NCBI GenBank assembly: GCA_041166025.1
Contig: JBEAMJ010000010.1
Location: forward strand, 23,254-87,253
Source: UBA7672 sp041166025
Lineage (GTDB): Bacteria; Pseudomonadota; Alphaproteobacteria; Caulobacterales; Hyphomonadaceae
Length of the DNA: 64,000 nucleotides
Direction of reading: 5' to 3'
Position 1 is the first letter of the stretch; each line of letters opens with the position of its first letter. Positions 1 to 8,478 of the stretch are shown here, one piece after another. The notes beneath the pieces were generated by a model that saw nothing but the letters and a program-made list of their open reading frames with translations, was not told where the DNA came from and ran no database searches. A program made the position numbers and the translations under genes.

Positions 1-1641
1 GACGGTGATCCGCCACTTGCCCGGCTCGGCTTCCTCCGAAACGACATGGACCCTGACATGCCCACGCTCGGTGAACTTGATCGCGTTGGAAAGCAGGTTG
101 CCAACGCACTGGCGCACGCGCACCGGATCGAAATGCAGCATCGCCGGCATGCCCGGCGCGATCGTTAGGTCGATCTTGAGCCCACGCTCGACCGCCTTTG
201 ACAGGAAGAGCTGGCGCAGCCGGTCCAGCGCAACTGACAGCTGCCCGTCGGTACAGGCGATCTCGATCTTGCCAGCCTCGATTTTGGAGAGATCCAGCAC
301 ATCGTTAAGCAACGCTGTCAGCGTGCGCCCGGACTCCAGGATGATATCGACTTTCTCGCGCTGGTCGGCCAGCAGACCGTCATTCACCAGCGACTGAGCC
401 ATGCCGAGCACGCCGTTGAGCGGGGTGCGGATTTCGTGGCTCATCGACGCAAGGAAGTTGGATTTCGCGATCGTGGCGGCCTCGGCCTGCTTCTTGGCCT
501 CGATCAGCGCCAGCTCCTGCGCCTTCTGCTGCTGGATATCCAACATCAAGCCGACAGCGCGAACCGGAACGCCGTGCTCGTTGCGCTGCACGCGCATGAA
601 CATGCGCACCCACTGCTCGGTGCCATCGGTGCGATAGAGCCGCGTATCGATCGACTCGACGCCGCGCGAGCGAAGGCTGCGCTCCCACCTTTCCTTCACC
701 GCTGCGATGTCTTCGTCATGATACATGCCGAATGGCATGACCGCATGCCGTGTGAGCGCCTCCCTGCCCGCCAGGGCCTGATATTGGGGCGAGGTCCAGC
801 GCTCGGACGAACGAAGGTCGATCTCGTAGACGCCGGCGCTGGCGGCGCTCATCGCGATCTCCAGACGATCGTGCATCACGGCAGCTTGATCGCGCGCGTC
901 GACCAGTTCGGTGATGTTCTGCGAAAGCCCGAAGATCTCGAACTTCCCTGACCTCAGCTTCCGGCCTGAGCAGAACTGCACCAGCGTGTGCCGCCAGGCG
1001 CCGTCTGCCTTGCGCCAGCGCAGGTGAAGTGTCGCCGTCCCGCCTTCACGCGCAAGCCGCTCGCGCGCCTGAGCTTCTTTCTCCACATCGTCCTGGTGAA
1101 GGTCTTTCACAACATCGGAGATGTGATAACCCGGCAACTCCTCGCCGCGCCGCACCAGCGCCTCGGAAAACTGCAGCGTGCCGTCATCGGGATTGTAGCG
1201 GAAGATGCCGATGTCCGCATCGCGCATCAGCCGGTCGCGCACATCGATTGCAGCCACCAGCTTGCCGAGCATGCTCCACTCGCTGGTCACGTCGGTCAGC
1301 GTGGTTATCCCCTCCGACGCGCTGCGGCCCGGTCGCGGTTTGAGCCAGCGATCTCCGCGCGCCGTCTTGAAACGGTAGACTGAACCGTCGCCGCCGAATG
1401 CTTTATGCTCTGCTGCACCTGTTTCGAGCACGTCCAGCAGGCGCTGCCCGATGATCGTTTCGGGCGCGAGTCCCGTCAGCTGGAAGAAAGGACCGTTGGC
1501 GGCGCCGACTGAATCGTCCTCGCGCACGCTCACCGCAGCAATACCGAGCCCAGCCAGCTGTTGCAGCAGGGCGTTGGTGTCCGATTTGGACGGGTGCGAC
1601 AAGTTCAGGTCCCCTGCCGGCAAGCGACGTGGAACGACCAT
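1..1641 (-). CDS. PAS-domain sensor histidine kinase (3' end outside window)
   Basis: Open frame read leftward from ATG at 1641 and still open at base 1, so at least 547 residues with the C-terminus cut off. It has no transmembrane segment. Two or three PAS/PAC-type modules (roughly residues 25-390; the last ends in a typical PAC stretch near 340-375) precede a HisKA dimerisation helix with the H-box SHEIRTPLNG, phospho-acceptor His402. An N-box (NLLSNAIKF, first Asn about 515) marks the HATPase_c domain. The G-boxes and any receiver domain lie beyond the window. It is probably a soluble two-component kinase that senses a small ligand or redox state through PAS; the signal and the partner regulator are unknown. 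A weak GAAAAC/GTTTTC inverted repeat lies upstream at 1690-1707. Confidence 0.9.
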   Translation of the reverse strand, partial: MVVPRRLPAGDLNLSHPSKSDTNALLQQLAGLGIAAVSVREDDSVGAANGPFFQLTGLAPETIIGQRLLDVLETGAAEHKAFGGDGSVYRFKTARGDRWLKPRPGRSASEGITTLTDVTSEWSMLGKLVAAIDVRDRLMRDADIGIFRYNPDDGTLQFSEALVRRGEELPGYHISDVVKDLHQDDVEKEAQARERLAREGGTATLHLRWRKADGAWRHTLVQFCSGRKLRSGKFEIFGLSQNITELVDARDQAAVMHDRLEIAMSAASAGVYEIDLRSSERWTSPQYQALAGREALTRHAVMPFGMYHDEDIAAVKERWERSLRSRGVESIDTRLYRTDGTEQWVRMFMRVQRNEHGVPVRAVGLMLDIQQQKAQELALIEAKKQAEAATIAKSNFLASMSHEIRTPLNGVLGMAQSLVNDGLLADQREKVDIILESGRTLTALLNDVLDLSKIEAGKIEIACTDGQLSVALDRLRQLFLSKAVERGLKIDLTIAPGMPAMLHFDPVRVRQCVGNLLSNAIKFTERGHVRVHVVSEEAEPGKWRITV

Positions 1642-1745
1642 CTAGGACGCCCCGCGTTAATGGCGCCTTTCCATCCTGCCTGAGTCCCCGAAAACGCTAG
1701 AGTTTTCAGCGGTTATCGTAGGGCATTCCGGACCATCCGAACGAC

Positions 1746-3419
1746 TCAGCCCATCACACGCTGAAGGCCGCCCATGCCGCCGGTTTCGCTTGGCCGGACA
1801 AGGAATTTTGCGTCCGTGCTGGCGTAATAGTCCCGAGACCGGACGGTCGAAACCTTGACGAACTCGGCCTCAACCTGGTCGGCTGTCAGTGTCACGATGG
1901 TGAAACCCTTTGAAAAGGCGTTGTAGTACAGCACCTCGTCATTGGCTTCCGCCATGAGCCAGTTCAGTTCCTCCAGCGGCAGGTTGTCGCCTGCCCCGTT
2001 CGACGTCACGGAGGTGCAGCCGAACTCGACGCCGCGCTTCTGGCCCGACGCATCGTGAAGCTCGTTGGCCCAGCTGGTATGGGTATCGCCCGTCAGCGTC
2101 ACCAGACGCGCATTCGCCGCCTTGGCCGCCTGGTAGAGGCGCTCACGCGCCTGCGGGAAACCGGCCCAGGCATCGAGATTCCATTCAAGGCCCCATCGCG
2201 CGGTTGAATAGAACCTCTTGGCCCCCTGCGGCACGGTTGCGTACTGTTCGGGCGTCAGATGGCGCTGCAGGTCGGGCATCTGTACCTTCGCCATCGTCAC
2301 CTGGTTGCCGAGCACCTGCCACTTCTTGCCGGCTCCCGCGGACTGCTTCAGCCCGTCAGCCAACCACGCCTCCTGCTCCGTCCCCAGCATGGTGCGCGCC
2401 GGATCATTGATCTTCTGCTTCAACCGGTCGACGATCGCCGGACGGTCGACATCGGCGGCGAGGAAGATCTCATCGAACGTCAGGTCCTCGCCGCGACCGA
2501 CGAGCCGGCTTTCAAGCAGAAAAAGCGTTGCGAGATCGCCGATCTCGAACCTGCGCCAGATCGCCTCGCGCGCCCGTCCCGCTTCCGGATCGCGCACCGG
2601 CATCCATTCGAGGTAGGCCTGCACCGCAACAGACTTGCGCGCGCTCCACGCGCCTTCCGTCTCGATCTGATGATTTTCCGCGCCGGTCCGATAGGAGTTG
2701 TTGGTCGATTCATGATCGTCCCAGGTGCAGAACCACGGCGCCACCGCGTGCGCCGCCTGCAGGTCGGGGTCCGACTTGTACTGGGCATGACGCGTCCGGT
2801 AGTCGGCCAGCGTCACAATCTCATGGCTAGGTTCATGGTTGCGGCCGAGCTCCTTGCCCACGGCGCTGCCATAGCCGGTTGCGCCATACTCGTAGATGTA
2901 GTCGCCAAGATGAACCACGGCGTCGATCTTGCCTTGCGACCCACGCTTGGCGATCTCGCGATAGGCGTTGAAATACCCGAACGGCCAGTTGGAGCACGAC
3001 ACCACGGCCATGCGATAGTCGGCGACCCCGCTTGCCGGCAGCGTCCGCGTCGCGCCTCCGGGTGAGGCCGTTCGGCCGATCGAGAACCAGTAGTAGTAAA
3101 GCTGGCCCGGTTCTAACCCCTGCACGTCAACCTTGACCGTGTAATCCCGCTCCGGCCCGGTGTTGATCGTGCCGCGCTTCACGACATCCTGGAAACTGGA
3201 GTCGCGCGCCACACCCCACGCCACCGCGACGGGACCATCGGCGTCGGGCGTTACCCTTGTCCAGATCACCACGCTGGTCTGCGTTGGATCGCCCGAGGCG
3301 ATACCGTGCCGGAAGGCGCCTTTGGCATTCGCCACGTCTCCCGCCGTCGTCGTGCAGGCCGCAGCCCCCAGACCCGCGACCCCCAATCCGAGCGCGCCGC
3401 GCCGCGTCAGCCTGGTCAT
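1746..3419 (-). CDS. phoD: Alkaline phosphatase D (PhoD family), Tat-exported
   Basis: 557 residues, the usual PhoD length. The N-terminus (MTRLTRRGALGLG) has a twin-arginine motif followed by a hydrophobic stretch and a lipobox-like AAAC, so export by Tat, possibly with lipidation, is expected. PhoD landmarks in order: VSCSNWPFGYFNAYR, AVVHLGDYIYEYG (metal-binding Asp region), CTWDDHE (Asp-Asp-His-Glu) and LTGDTHTSW near the C-terminus (final metal histidine). PhoD enzymes are Ca/Fe-dependent phosphomono/diesterases that release phosphate from organic esters outside the cytoplasm. The gene is transcribed away from the rluD-like gene, with 77 bp between the two starts. No clear Pho box was identified there. 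The ATG at 3419 is chosen because it places the RR motif at residues 6-7. Confidence 0.93.
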   Translation of the reverse strand: MTRLTRRGALGLGVAGLGAAACTTTAGDVANAKGAFRHGIASGDPTQTSVVIWTRVTPDADGPVAVAWGVARDSSFQDVVKRGTINTGPERDYTVKVDVQGLEPGQLYYYWFSIGRTASPGGATRTLPASGVADYRMAVVSCSNWPFGYFNAYREIAKRGSQGKIDAVVHLGDYIYEYGATGYGSAVGKELGRNHEPSHEIVTLADYRTRHAQYKSDPDLQAAHAVAPWFCTWDDHESTNNSYRTGAENHQIETEGAWSARKSVAVQAYLEWMPVRDPEAGRAREAIWRRFEIGDLATLFLLESRLVGRGEDLTFDEIFLAADVDRPAIVDRLKQKINDPARTMLGTEQEAWLADGLKQSAGAGKKWQVLGNQVTMAKVQMPDLQRHLTPEQYATVPQGAKRFYSTARWGLEWNLDAWAGFPQARERLYQAAKAANARLVTLTGDTHTSWANELHDASGQKRGVEFGCTSVTSNGAGDNLPLEELNWLMAEANDEVLYYNAFSKGFTIVTLTADQVEAEFVKVSTVRSRDYYASTDAKFLVRPSETGGMGGLQRVMG

Positions 3420-3496
3420 GGATTTATCCTCCCCGCCGGGTTAGGTGCCAACAACTTCAAACTCATCCCTACCTCGCAGCGCATCGCGACGAAAGC

Positions 3497-4570
3497 ATGA
3501 CGTCAGACCTGCCTTCACCCCTCACCCTTGTCGCCCCGGCGGAAGCCGCGGGCACGCGCCTCGACAAATGGCTTGCGGATGCGGGAACGGGCATGTCGCG
3601 ATCGCGCCTGCGCGCGCTGATCGAGGAAGGCCGCGTCACGGCAAACGGGCTGCCCGCGACTGACGCCAGCGCGAAGGTGGTTCCAGGGACGACCTATTTG
3701 ATCCAACTCCCTGCGCCGGTCTCCGCCGAGCCGGAGGCGGAGGAAATTCCGCTCGATATCGTATTCGAAGACAGACACCTCATCATCGTCAACAAGCCGC
3801 CCGGCCTGGTCGTTCACCCGGCTGGCGGATCCGAGCGCGGGACACTGGTCAACGCCCTGCTTTTCCACTGCGGTCGCGACCTCACCGGCATCGGCGGTGT
3901 CGCCCGTCCCGGGATCGTCCACCGCCTCGACAAGGATACCTCCGGCGTGATGGTCGCGGCCAAATCCGAAGCCGCCCACACTGCCCTTACGGCCATGTTC
4001 GCCGCTCACGACATCGAGCGCGCTTACCTCGCCGTCACGCGCGGCGCGCCTCGTCCGCTGGTTGGGCGCATCGAAACCAATATCGGACGCTCGCCCAACG
4101 ACCGGAAGAAGATGGCGGTGATGCGTGAGAAGCACTTCCGCGCCGACCACTGGTCCGACGATTCAAGCCAGGAGAACGACGCGCCGCAGGGCAAGCTGGC
4201 GATCACCAATTACCGCGCGCTTGAAACCTACGGCCGCCTTGACGAGACAGGAACTCAGCCTGCAGCGGCGCTGGTCGAGTGCACCCTTGAGACCGGGCGC
4301 ACACACCAGATCCGCGTGCACATGGCGCACATTCACGCCCCCGTCCTCGGCGACCAGACCTATGGCAAACACCGCTGGCTTCGCGCCCATGGCAAGGGCC
4401 CGGCCTTCGAGCGCGCCACAGCCACGGCAAAGGCCTTCCCGCGACAGGCGCTGCACGCGGCCGTCCTGGGCTTCGTTCACCCGATCACTGGTAAGTCACT
4501 GCGTTTCGAGCGCGATCCACCAGAGGACATGAGCGATTTGATCGCCGCGCTGAGGGCGATGCCGTCCTGA
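3497..4570 (+). CDS. rluD: RluA-family 23S rRNA pseudouridine synthase (RluD-like)
   Basis: 357 residues from ATG 3497. Upstream in-frame codons exist, but they overlap the divergent phoD start and do not look like protein. An N-terminal S4 RNA-binding domain (about residues 18-70, RLDKWLADAG...SRSRLRALIEEGRV) is followed by the catalytic domain, with HRLDKDTSG at 142-150 and catalytic Asp145. Then come ERAYLAVTRG and a C-terminal TGRTHQIRVHM motif. Enzymes of this group isomerise specific uridines in helix 69 (RluD) or elsewhere (RluC) in 23S rRNA. The S4-plus-catalytic layout and size fit RluD or RluC equally, so the substrate is inferred. An insertion near residues 210-235 (HWSDDSSQENDAPQGK) is slightly longer than usual. 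Confidence 0.9.
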   Translation: MTSDLPSPLTLVAPAEAAGTRLDKWLADAGTGMSRSRLRALIEEGRVTANGLPATDASAKVVPGTTYLIQLPAPVSAEPEAEEIPLDIVFEDRHLIIVNKPPGLVVHPAGGSERGTLVNALLFHCGRDLTGIGGVARPGIVHRLDKDTSGVMVAAKSEAAHTALTAMFAAHDIERAYLAVTRGAPRPLVGRIETNIGRSPNDRKKMAVMREKHFRADHWSDDSSQENDAPQGKLAITNYRALETYGRLDETGTQPAAALVECTLETGRTHQIRVHMAHIHAPVLGDQTYGKHRWLRAHGKGPAFERATATAKAFPRQALHAAVLGFVHPITGKSLRFERDPPEDMSDLIAALRAMPS

Positions 4571-4576
4571 GACCGC

Positions 4577-5137
4577 CTAACGCTTGGTGACGCGCCACTC
4601 ATAATCGAGGCGATAGCCGCAAACCGCCATCGGTTGACCATTGAACTCCGCCGGCGCGAACTTCGCCGTTTGGGCCCACTCCAGCGTTGCGTTGTCGAGC
4701 GCCGGCGAACCGGACGAACGCGCAAGCTTCACATCGACCATGCGTCCCTCGACCGTCACGCAGGATTCGAGCGTGGTGACTCCCGTCTCCTCCCGCCTCA
4801 CCGCGGCTTCGGGATAGACCGGCAATGCGGTGGATGCATCGACGCGCGGCCTCTGTGTGAGGCCTGGCATGTTCGCCTTCCACTGAACGAAGAAGGCTGG
4901 CCGTTCCGACTGCGTAGTGGATGTCGCGCCCCCAGGCTCGTCGGATCGTTCGATCCTCGGTGCACCTGCGGTCGCCACGGGCTCTATCGCAGACGAGACC
5001 TCGACCTGCCCGAACCCTGGAAGGCCCGGCACCGGTATCGAAATGTCCGTCAACGGTATCGGGATCGCAGAGCAACCCGCGAGCCACACCGCGCCAATCG
5101 TCAGCCACCCCGCCCCGGATAGATTTGCAGCACGCAT
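4577..5137 (-). CDS. TonB C-terminal domain lipoprotein
   Basis: 186 residues from ATG 5137, preceded by GGAGGG about 8 bases upstream. The N-terminus (MRAANLSGAGWLTIGAVWLAGC) is a lipoprotein signal with a clean LAGC lipobox. A low-complexity Pro/Ser/Thr linker follows. Residues about 105-185 (PVYPEAAVRREETGVTTLESCVTVEGRM...EWAQTAKFAPAEFNGQPM) form a TonB_C fold. Canonical TonB has an N-terminal membrane helix facing ExbBD; a lipid anchor instead would place this domain on a membrane from the periplasmic side. A role as true energy transducer is therefore doubtful, and a structural or partner-binding role in the envelope is possible. Two Cys in the domain may form a disulfide. It converges with the rluD-like gene, with 6 bp between their stops. 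Confidence 0.75.
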   Translation of the reverse strand: MRAANLSGAGWLTIGAVWLAGCSAIPIPLTDISIPVPGLPGFGQVEVSSAIEPVATAGAPRIERSDEPGGATSTTQSERPAFFVQWKANMPGLTQRPRVDASTALPVYPEAAVRREETGVTTLESCVTVEGRMVDVKLARSSGSPALDNATLEWAQTAKFAPAEFNGQPMAVCGYRLDYEWRVTKR

Positions 5138-5231
5138 GCCGCGACCCTCCGATATGTGGCTCCTGATGACTCGCACCATGCCACGCCAGGGTCTGCGGCG
5201 CGAGAAAAATCGCGCATCTACAATAACCGGC

Positions 5232-5669
5232 CTAACGGATGGCCGCCATGACCTTTGACCATTCCTGAGGCGACATGAACCCGTCCTTGTCGGAATCGAC
5301 GACAGTGTTGAAGACCCAGGCATGATAACCAAGGAACTCCCTTTGGGTCAGCGTTCGCCCGCCCTCGGCGTTGGCGTTCCGGAACACGAAAGGCGCGTTT
5401 TGCCTTGATTTGCCCTGGAGCGACTCCTTGAACTCGCCCTGGTTCAGCTCGCCATCGCCATCTTTGTCAAACTGGGCCAGCCGCGGTTGCTGAAACATCA
5501 GATATTCATTGAGGTCACACTTCCCATCGCCGTTCTTGTCGAGAAAAGCGATGGCCGCCTCGGGCTGCTGGGCGAGCGCGGCCGGAGGCAGCGTCGCAGC
5601 AAGCGCCAGGGCCGCGACTGGCCCGATCAAGGTCTCGGCAAATCGTGGTGTGGACATTTTCGGCTCCAT
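5232..5669 (-). CDS. Secreted EF-hand calcium-binding protein
   Basis: 145 residues (or 141 if translation starts at the second Met, 5657). A signal peptide (AALALAATLPPAALAQ) ends near residue 34. Three good EF-hand loops follow: DKNGDGKCDLNE (44-55), DKDGDGELNQGE (68-79) and DSDKDGFMSPQE (125-136). A degenerate loop sits near 99-111. Positions 1, 3, 5 and 12 of each loop carry the expected Asp/Asn/Glu ligands, so calcium binding in the periplasm is likely. The partner is unknown. Small EF-hand exported proteins of this type are common in Caulobacterales and sphingomonads. It is transcribed away from rpoH and lies upstream of the TonB-C lipoprotein gene on the same strand. Confidence 0.85.
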   Translation of the reverse strand: MEPKMSTPRFAETLIGPVAALALAATLPPAALAQQPEAAIAFLDKNGDGKCDLNEYLMFQQPRLAQFDKDGDGELNQGEFKESLQGKSRQNAPFVFRNANAEGGRTLTQREFLGYHAWVFNTVVDSDKDGFMSPQEWSKVMAAIR

Positions 5670-6049
5670 TCCGTCGACGCCAAGCTACCCGCTGCCGTCT
5701 GTGGAGGCCAGCCACGATCGGCGCCTCCCCAGTCCCTTGAAAAAAACCAGCGCCCACAACTCCTTGGCGTGACAAGGGCGACCAGCATCTGCGGCTTTAG
5801 GCTCACTGCGCGTTTCGCATAGATATGATCGCGCGCCCTGCCTCTTTTACGCCGCGATGCAGGCTCCCATTTAGTTTACGGACGGACAGGGGGGCGGGAC
5901 CATAATCCTGCCAGAGAACCTTCGTAGGTCCGTGCCGTTGGAACCCCGCGGATACATAAAAAGGGTTTGTGACGGGACGCCATAGATAAATCCGCGTGCC
6001 TTTCCTCCCCGTAGCGAAGGGGTCCGCGGAAGAAAAGAAGGAGACGAAC
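5670..6049. other. 380-bp divergent intergenic region upstream of rpoH
   Basis: No convincing gene is seen between the EF-hand gene and rpoH. The right half is the rpoH leader. It holds an AT-rich patch (5950-5995) and an element resembling an EcfG promoter (5915-5939). A strong AAGGAG ribosome binding site stands directly before the rpoH ATG. The left half shows nothing I can name. Confidence 0.5.
5915..5939 (+). promoter_or_regulatory. EcfG-like promoter candidate before rpoH
   Basis: AGAAC at 5915-5919, 16 bases, then CGTT at 5936-5939. The alphaproteobacterial general-stress sigma factor EcfG recognises GGAAC-N16/17-CGTT, so this has one mismatch in the -35 element. It lies about 110 bp before the rpoH ATG on the right strand. 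Some alphaproteobacterial rpoH genes depend on EcfG-type sigma factors, which makes it plausible but unproven. Confidence 0.3.
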
Positions 6050-6940
6050 ATGGCAAGCCTTGCAATCGCTCTCAGCCCCGAACAGGGCCTTTCGCGCTAC
6101 CTGTCGGAAATCCGCAAATTCCCTCTGCTGGAGAAAAACGAAGAGTTCATGCTCGCACAGCGTTGGGCGCAGGACCAGGATCCGGAAGCGGCCGAGAAGC
6201 TGGTCACATCCCACCTTCGCCTCGTGGCCAAGATCGCCATGGGCTATCGCGGCTATGGCCTGCCCATGGGCGAGGTCATTTCCGAAGGCAATGTCGGCCT
6301 GATGCAGGCCGTCAAGAAGTTCGACCCGGATAAGGGTTTCCGCCTCGCGACCTACGCCATGTGGTGGATCCGAGCCGCAATTCAGGAATACATCCTGCGC
6401 TCATGGTCGCTGGTGAAGCTCGGCACCACTGCCGCCCAGAAGAAGCTGTTCTTCAACTTGCGCCGTCTCAAGGGCGAGATCAGCGCCCTGGAAGAAGGCG
6501 ATCTGCGTCCTGAAAACGTGGCAGAAATCTCCAGGCGCCTCGGCGTAACTGAGGAAGAAGTCACCTCGATGAACCGCCGCATGTCAGCTGGGGGCGACGC
6601 CTCGCTGAATGCCCCGATCGCGGGCACGGAAGGTGAAGCTGAATGGCAGGACTGGATCGCTGACGACACGCCCGGCCAAGCCGAACGCATGGCGGAGAAT
6701 GACGAGTTCAGCGCGCGCATGAGCCTGCTCGAGCGCGCGATGGAATCGCTCAACGACCGCGAGCGCCACATCATCACCGAGCGCCGCCTCAAGGAAGAGC
6801 CGACCACGCTGGAAGACCTCTCGGCCGAATACAATGTCAGCCGCGAGCGCATCCGCCAGATCGAGGTCCGCGCCTTCGAGAAGCTGCAGAAAGCGATGCG
6901 CGAAGCCGCACGCCAACAAGGCCTCGTCGACGCAAACTAG
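6050..6940 (+). CDS. rpoH: RNA polymerase heat-shock sigma factor RpoH (sigma-32)
   Basis: 296 residues, normal for RpoH. ATG 6050 is chosen because AAGGAGACG lies just upstream and the protein starts as RpoH proteins do (MASLAIALSPEQGLSRYL). Region 2 is clear (LVTSHLRLVAKIAMGYRGYGLPMGEVISEGNVGLMQAVKKFDP...ATYAMWWIRAAIQEY). The diagnostic RpoH box QKKLFFNLR is at residues 130-138. Region 4 near the end has the helix-turn-helix NVSRERIRQIEVRAFEKLQ. It directs core polymerase to heat-shock promoters (chaperones, proteases). It stands alone and is followed by a terminator-like hairpin. The leader contains an EcfG-like element, suggesting general-stress input. Confidence 0.97.
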   Translation: MASLAIALSPEQGLSRYLSEIRKFPLLEKNEEFMLAQRWAQDQDPEAAEKLVTSHLRLVAKIAMGYRGYGLPMGEVISEGNVGLMQAVKKFDPDKGFRLATYAMWWIRAAIQEYILRSWSLVKLGTTAAQKKLFFNLRRLKGEISALEEGDLRPENVAEISRRLGVTEEEVTSMNRRMSAGGDASLNAPIAGTEGEAEWQDWIADDTPGQAERMAENDEFSARMSLLERAMESLNDRERHIITERRLKEEPTTLEDLSAEYNVSRERIRQIEVRAFEKLQKAMREAARQQGLVDAN

Positions 6941-6948
6941 GAACCAGC

Positions 6949-6983
6949 CCGGCCCGGTCGCAAGAGTGGGCCGGATCGCTTTT
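6949..6983 (+). terminator. Probable intrinsic terminator of rpoH
   Basis: Inverted repeat CCGGCCC (6949-6955) and GGGCCGG (6968-6974) with a 12-base loop, followed a few bases later by CTTTTG (T run 6979-6982). It lies 9 bp after the rpoH stop. The T run is short, so efficiency is uncertain. Confidence 0.55.
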
Positions 6984-7056
6984 GAAGCTTGAGACGCGCG
7001 GGCGCGCCTCCCTGAGCCAGCCATCTAACGATGGGCTCCTGGAAAACCCCCGCGCC

Positions 7057-7103
7057 GCCCGCCTCCCGCGCCGCGCGGTGGTCCCCACGACGGGGAGGCG
7101 GGC
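7057..7103. repeat. 11-bp perfect inverted repeat upstream of the P450 gene
   Basis: GCCCGCCTCCC (7057-7067) pairs exactly with GGGAGGCGGGC (7093-7103) across a 25-base, GC-rich loop. It lies between rpoH and the P450 gene. There is no T run on either side, so it is not a standard terminator. It could be a leader structure or a protein-binding site. Confidence 0.5.
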
Positions 7104-7176
7104 CTAGCTTTCCGTCACACCTTCCCTCGCAGCGCAAAAGCGGCTACACCCTGACACTGTCAAGGAGCCTCCCGCC

Positions 7177-8415
7177 ATGGCTGATGCCGCGCTCTCCCCG
7201 CTGAAGACCTACGCCGACATCCCAGTCCTTGATTGGGACCTGCAGGACCCCCACGCCTCCTCCTACGACCTGTTCCGCGACCTTCGCGCAAAAACGCCGC
7301 TCGTTCGCGTTCCGATGGGCATGGGCAACATCGTGCTCGGCCTGCGCGCCCGCATGGTCGACCAGATCGTCTCACCCGAGAACACGCGCCAGCTCGAGAC
7401 TGAAATGAAGATGATGCAGGGCGTCTTTGACGGCCCTATCTTCGATTTCGTCGCCCAGGTCATGCTGTTCGCCAATGGCGAGGTCCACACGCGCCGCCGC
7501 CAGCCCGTCGCCCGCACCTTCGCCTTCAAGCTGATGGAGGCGATGCGGCCCAAGGCGGCAGCAGTCGCCGCCGAGATCATCACCGAGCGCCTCGGCAAAG
7601 GTCCGTTCGACTACCTGCAAGATTTCGCTGCGCAGATCCCCGCCCGCATCATCGCCGACATCCTCGGCATCCCGCGCGAAGATCTCCCTGTCTTCCTTGG
7701 CTGGATCAGCGACACGGCCGAGTCCATCGGCTTCATCGAGGTCGATCGCCGGGCCCAGATCGAAACCTCGCTCACAGAATTCAACGCCTATGTCGACAAA
7801 CTGCTGGCCGACCGGCGCACCAATCCGCGCGGCGATTTCCTTTCCGACTACGTCGCCGCGACGGCGGCCTCCGGCGATCTGAGCGAGGGCGAGATCCGCG
7901 CCCAGGTGGTGGGCCTCATCCTCGCCGGGTCGGACACGACGCGTAATTCGATGTGCATGTCGCTTTACCAGCTGCTGCAACATCCGGGGCAATGGCGCGA
8001 CCTCTGCGCCAATCCCGATGGCCTCAAGAAAGCTGCGGCCGAGGAAGGCCTGCGCTTCGAGCCCGTGGTCTCCGGCATTCCGCGCGTCACCACGCGCGAG
8101 ATGGAGATCGAAGGCTTCCTCATCCCGCCTGGGGCAATCACGATGGTGTCGATCCTGTCCGTCCTGCGCGATCCGGAAGTCTACGCCGACCCGGACATGT
8201 TCAACATCCACCGTACCGACCAGCAGCGTTGGCACCTCGCCTTCGGCGCGGGCGCCCATCGCTGCGCTGGCGAGGCGCTGGCGCGTGTCGAACTCGAGGA
8301 AACCCTGGCCGCTATCGCGCGCCTCGCCCCCAACACCCGCATCATCGGCGCGCCCCCCCGCCTCCAGCCCGGCGCGATCCGCACCGTGGACCAGATACAG
8401 GTGGCGTTCGCATAG
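7177..8415 (+). CDS. Cytochrome P450 (class I bacterial type)
   Basis: 412 residues, soluble and without a membrane anchor, as for bacterial P450s that use a ferredoxin/ferredoxin-reductase pair. The I-helix oxygen-binding motif AGSDTTR is at 250-256, the K-helix ExxR in EEGLRFEP, and the heme loop FGAGAHRCAG has the thiolate ligand Cys363. The protein is a haem monooxygenase that would hydroxylate an unidentified small hydrophobic substrate. No redox partner gene is adjacent. The gene is monocistronic, with a GC-rich inverted repeat upstream and a convergent secreted-protein gene 63 bp downstream. The ATG at 7177 (CAAGGAG upstream) is well supported. Confidence 0.95.
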   Translation: MADAALSPLKTYADIPVLDWDLQDPHASSYDLFRDLRAKTPLVRVPMGMGNIVLGLRARMVDQIVSPENTRQLETEMKMMQGVFDGPIFDFVAQVMLFANGEVHTRRRQPVARTFAFKLMEAMRPKAAAVAAEIITERLGKGPFDYLQDFAAQIPARIIADILGIPREDLPVFLGWISDTAESIGFIEVDRRAQIETSLTEFNAYVDKLLADRRTNPRGDFLSDYVAATAASGDLSEGEIRAQVVGLILAGSDTTRNSMCMSLYQLLQHPGQWRDLCANPDGLKKAAAEEGLRFEPVVSGIPRVTTREMEIEGFLIPPGAITMVSILSVLRDPEVYADPDMFNIHRTDQQRWHLAFGAGAHRCAGEALARVELEETLAAIARLAPNTRIIGAPPRLQPGAIRTVDQIQVAFA

Positions 8416-8478
8416 CGTCTGTGAAGCTACACCCCACAGAATTGAGGACGAGGGCTTGCTTCCAGAACGCAGCTTGCC

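Noticed and set aside
7372..8259. Long leftward open frame antisense to the P450 gene
   Set aside because: The P450 motifs fit the rightward strand perfectly; the opposite frame lacks stops only because of high GC third positions.
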